From NCBI RefSeq assembly GCF_000835495.1, contig NW_015622542.1, positions 3,494,485 through 3,558,484 of the forward strand: a stretch of 64,000 nt of DNA, read 5' to 3'. Position numbers and translations under genes: made by a program. This DNA is from Cladophialophora immunda. Taxonomy: Eukaryota; Ascomycota; Eurotiomycetes; Chaetothyriales; Herpotrichiellaceae. Below are positions 61,825 to 64,000 of the stretch, piece after piece (the stretch's first letter is position 1; each line of letters begins with the position of its first letter). Below the pieces are notes generated by a model that was given only the letters and a program-made list of their open reading frames with translations, had not been told where the DNA came from and ran no database searches.

Positions 61825-63744
61825 ATGGCTGCTATGGAAGGGACTTCTTCTCCAAGTCTAGAGTCACTGCTTTCGCTGTGGCCGATTGCCTCGACGTTAA
61901 GCCAATATCTCCCGGTAGGCGATCTCATTACTCTGGCTCGACTGAACGTTGCACTGCGAGCTGTGCTTCATGCGTTCGAAATACCGGAGATCACCTCGAT
62001 GCCTAAGGACTCTTGTTTCGTCAGGACGGAACTGAACATCGGTCGTCACGCAACACCCTACTGGCAGAGTCTCAAAGGGCGGTCTCCTTTCGAATGCTCA
62101 TCCCAGATCCACACGAAAGGCCCCGAACCAAAGCCTTGTCGATACTGCTCGAGACCCATTTGCGACGCTTGCATTGTCCGTTCCTCTTTCGCCCGAGGGC
62201 ATGAGAATACCTTCCAAAACAGAGTTCGACATCTATGCAAGGATTGCTGGCGCTCGGGCAATCCGAGCAGAACGCAACGCTTCCCCCTTGATGGCCCGTC
62301 AGAATCGACGGCGAAAAGGAAATGGTATGATCCCGAAGACAGTACCAGAGATTACTGTATTTGTACACTCAAGGACGATGGATGGCTCTGTATTGAGTGC
62401 AAAGACTCGCAAAACTGGGAGGCCATATCCTCCGCCGACACAGAGTGCCACGGTCAAGATTGTAAAGCACTTCTTGACGCAGATGATAAAGACCGAAGGA
62501 GAATCTGCCTCTGGTGCAACAAAGGCTTACCCAGACAAATCGGGGGTACAACTCGATACTACTGGAACCAGAAAATGATCGAAGCGAGGGCTCGAAATGC
62601 TGCATCACGTCAGGCAGACTTGGAGGAGTATAACCGGAGACGATTAAAACTGATGAGAATGTCACGCAGGGAGATGCGGGGCGACGAGGCCGTCAAGGAC
62701 GATCCAGACGCTGACCTCCCACAATTCGTCAGGCATCTCGATACCGTCAACTATCGGAGCTACATGTCTGAATCAGCGGCGCCGAGCGGCGACGCCGTCT
62801 ACGGCTCCAAGAGAGGCTACTGGAGGTACACCAGGGAGTTTCTTTTAGAGATGAGAGGCCGCTGTGGACAAGTGCCTGTACCCAGGCAACTGAACGCCCC
62901 TGACATTACCGAAGACGGAGGCCTGCGCTTCGCTCGGACCAATGCAGAAATGACGGAAGACTTCTCGTCGCTTGCACGGGCGGTGCCTCGCATGCCAGGG
63001 GACCGCCTAAGACAATGGTGTACATTTAAAGTTCTTGTCCTTGAGCATCTCCTCGTGGAAAAACTCAGCTACCAAACCACTCAGCAGACCATGCGTGACG
63101 AGTACGGGTTTGACGCCAGCGTGGAGGAATATCACACCGTGATGCGTGTCTGGAATACTCAGGACGCAATCAAGGAGCACCGCCGGAAATCGCTCGATCG
63201 AGAAGGCGAGGAAGCCATGAAAAGCAAAGGCCGCTCCCTCGCCAAGCATGTCCGCGAGATCATGGACAGGGACACGGTCCTCCTCGCGGAAGATGGTGGT
63301 GACTTGAGGCCCCAGAGTTCGCCGGAGTCATCAGAGGCAGACCCGGGCGATTATGAGCTGACAAGCTGGCGACGAGGAAGCGGCACCAGCGCCGACCAGG
63401 GACAACAACCCTCTAACTCGGATGGTGAAGCCGAGTCCGCTCTGAAGAGGAAGATGAGGCAAGACAGAGAATCGTCGCGCGCTCAAGCGTATGCCCAGGT
63501 GTCATCGTCCCCCGCTCGATCACGTTCAAAATTGGTCTCTCAGCCATCAAATGAGGTCGACGATCAAAGCAACGACGACACGCCTGTCACTTCTGCACCG
63601 ACGCCCACCACGCAAGTGGCACATGCCGAAGGAGTGCTCGTGGACCCGTCATTCGACGGCGAGGTTAGCTCCCCGCCACACCGCGAGGAGGACGATGAGG
63701 ACGAACCGCCGCCATATACAGCCAATGGGTGGGTATGGCCCTAG
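61825..63744 (+). CDS. Cysteine-rich protein with F-box-like N-terminus and C-terminal PPPY, 639 aa
   Basis: I do not recognise a named family. Residues about 10-55 (SLLSLWPIASTLSQYLPVGD, then LITLARLNVALRAVL) resemble an F-box helix pattern. Residues about 110-250 hold many Cys/His pairs: CRYCSRPICDAC, HLCKDC, CICTLKDDGWLCIEC, CHGQDC and CLWC, suggesting two or more zinc sites. The region after it is charged and helical, and the last 150 residues are Ser/Glu-rich and disordered. The tail EDEPPPYTANGWVWP contains a PPxY motif for WW domains. An F-box plus zinc plus PY layout would suit ubiquitin ligation, but that is inference. The upstream frame is open without an ATG. Confidence 0.8.
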   Translation: MAAMEGTSSPSLESLLSLWPIASTLSQYLPVGDLITLARLNVALRAVLHAFEIPEITSMPKDSCFVRTELNIGRHATPYWQSLKGRSPFECSSQIHTKGPEPKPCRYCSRPICDACIVRSSFARGHENTFQNRVRHLCKDCWRSGNPSRTQRFPLDGPSESTAKRKWYDPEDSTRDYCICTLKDDGWLCIECKDSQNWEAISSADTECHGQDCKALLDADDKDRRRICLWCNKGLPRQIGGTTRYYWNQKMIEARARNAASRQADLEEYNRRRLKLMRMSRREMRGDEAVKDDPDADLPQFVRHLDTVNYRSYMSESAAPSGDAVYGSKRGYWRYTREFLLEMRGRCGQVPVPRQLNAPDITEDGGLRFARTNAEMTEDFSSLARAVPRMPGDRLRQWCTFKVLVLEHLLVEKLSYQTTQQTMRDEYGFDASVEEYHTVMRVWNTQDAIKEHRRKSLDREGEEAMKSKGRSLAKHVREIMDRDTVLLAEDGGDLRPQSSPESSEADPGDYELTSWRRGSGTSADQGQQPSNSDGEAESALKRKMRQDRESSRAQAYAQVSSSPARSRSKLVSQPSNEVDDQSNDDTPVTSAPTPTTQVAHAEGVLVDPSFDGEVSSPPHREEDDEDEPPPYTANGWVWP

Positions 63745-64000
63745 GAAGGAGCAAGCCCAGGATCCAAGACTGGAAAACAGCGTGGCTGCAAGTAAAGGAC
63801 AATAGAAGTGCTGCACTCTGGAGGCCTGGTTTCGCGCATGTGGAGATGTGGACTATAGAACCCTGTTTGAGCTCGCTTTATGACGACCTGATGCGCCATC
63901 TTCAGCAACTGATTACACTGCGTAGACATGAATGGAATGAATTTATGTAAAGGCTCGAGCAATTTTATACCCTCTCACCCTCAGTCCGGCTAGTTATTGA

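Noticed and set aside
1..64000. tRNA, rRNA, transposons, CRISPR arrays, telomeric repeats
   Set aside because: I looked for tRNA B-box-like sequences, terminal inverted repeats, transposase or reverse-transcriptase motifs and tandem spacer arrays and saw none. CRISPR is not expected in a fungal genome.

Overview
This window is nuclear DNA of a filamentous ascomycete (Pezizomycotina). The evidence is short GT-AG introns (mostly 50-130 nt, with CTAAC/CTGAC-type branch sites), Zn2Cys6 regulators, DAL5-type MFS permeases and fungal versions of RPB12, LSM8, SCY1 and TRP4. A Eurotiomycetes/Chaetothyriales-like host is my inference from the density of catabolic genes. I rebuilt exon structures by hand from splice sites, reading phase and family motifs. 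About 23 protein genes can be modelled, plus several coding-looking stretches I could not resolve.

Layout. Positions 0.2-14.1 kb hold a candidate nitrogen-compound catabolic cluster: an NCS1 nucleobase permease (-) and a thymine-hydroxylase-like 2OG oxygenase (+) sharing a GATA-site-rich promoter, a class III aminotransferase (-), a Zn2Cys6 regulator (-) and a free-standing urea-carboxylase-type biotin enzyme (-). Positions 14.9-16.8 kb hold housekeeping genes, RPB12 and TRP4. Positions 17.4-25.5 kb hold a likely peroxisomal acyl/aryl-CoA module: enoyl-CoA isomerase with C-terminal HKL, Zn2Cys6 regulator, acyl-CoA ligase with C-terminal ARL, and an MFS permease. Positions 26.4-40.7 kb carry an aquaglyceroporin with a long N-terminal arm, a transketolase-like enzyme, the SCY1 pseudokinase, a secreted SurE phosphatase, a PhzF-like protein and a branched-chain aminotransferase. 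A bHLH regulator follows at 41.6-43.3 kb.

Positions 44.4-53.4 kb hold three enzymes of one pathway: CYP504-type phenylacetate 2-hydroxylase makes the precursor of homogentisate, homogentisate 1,2-dioxygenase opens the ring and fumarylacetoacetase finishes it. The isomerase (MaiA) and HppD are not visible in the window. The gap between them (46-49.6 kb) holds a spliced leader ORF over hmgA and a small unrecognised gene. Positions 54.4-63.7 kb carry a GH13 alpha-glucosidase, a second DAL5/TNA1-like permease, LSM8 and a cysteine-rich protein ending in a PPPY motif.

I saw no tRNA or rRNA genes, no transposon and no CRISPR. The most interesting points are the 0.2-14.1 kb cluster, an ornithine-aminotransferase fold whose ornithine-recognition residues are all changed, three introns that are multiples of three without stops, and a 9-nt microexon.
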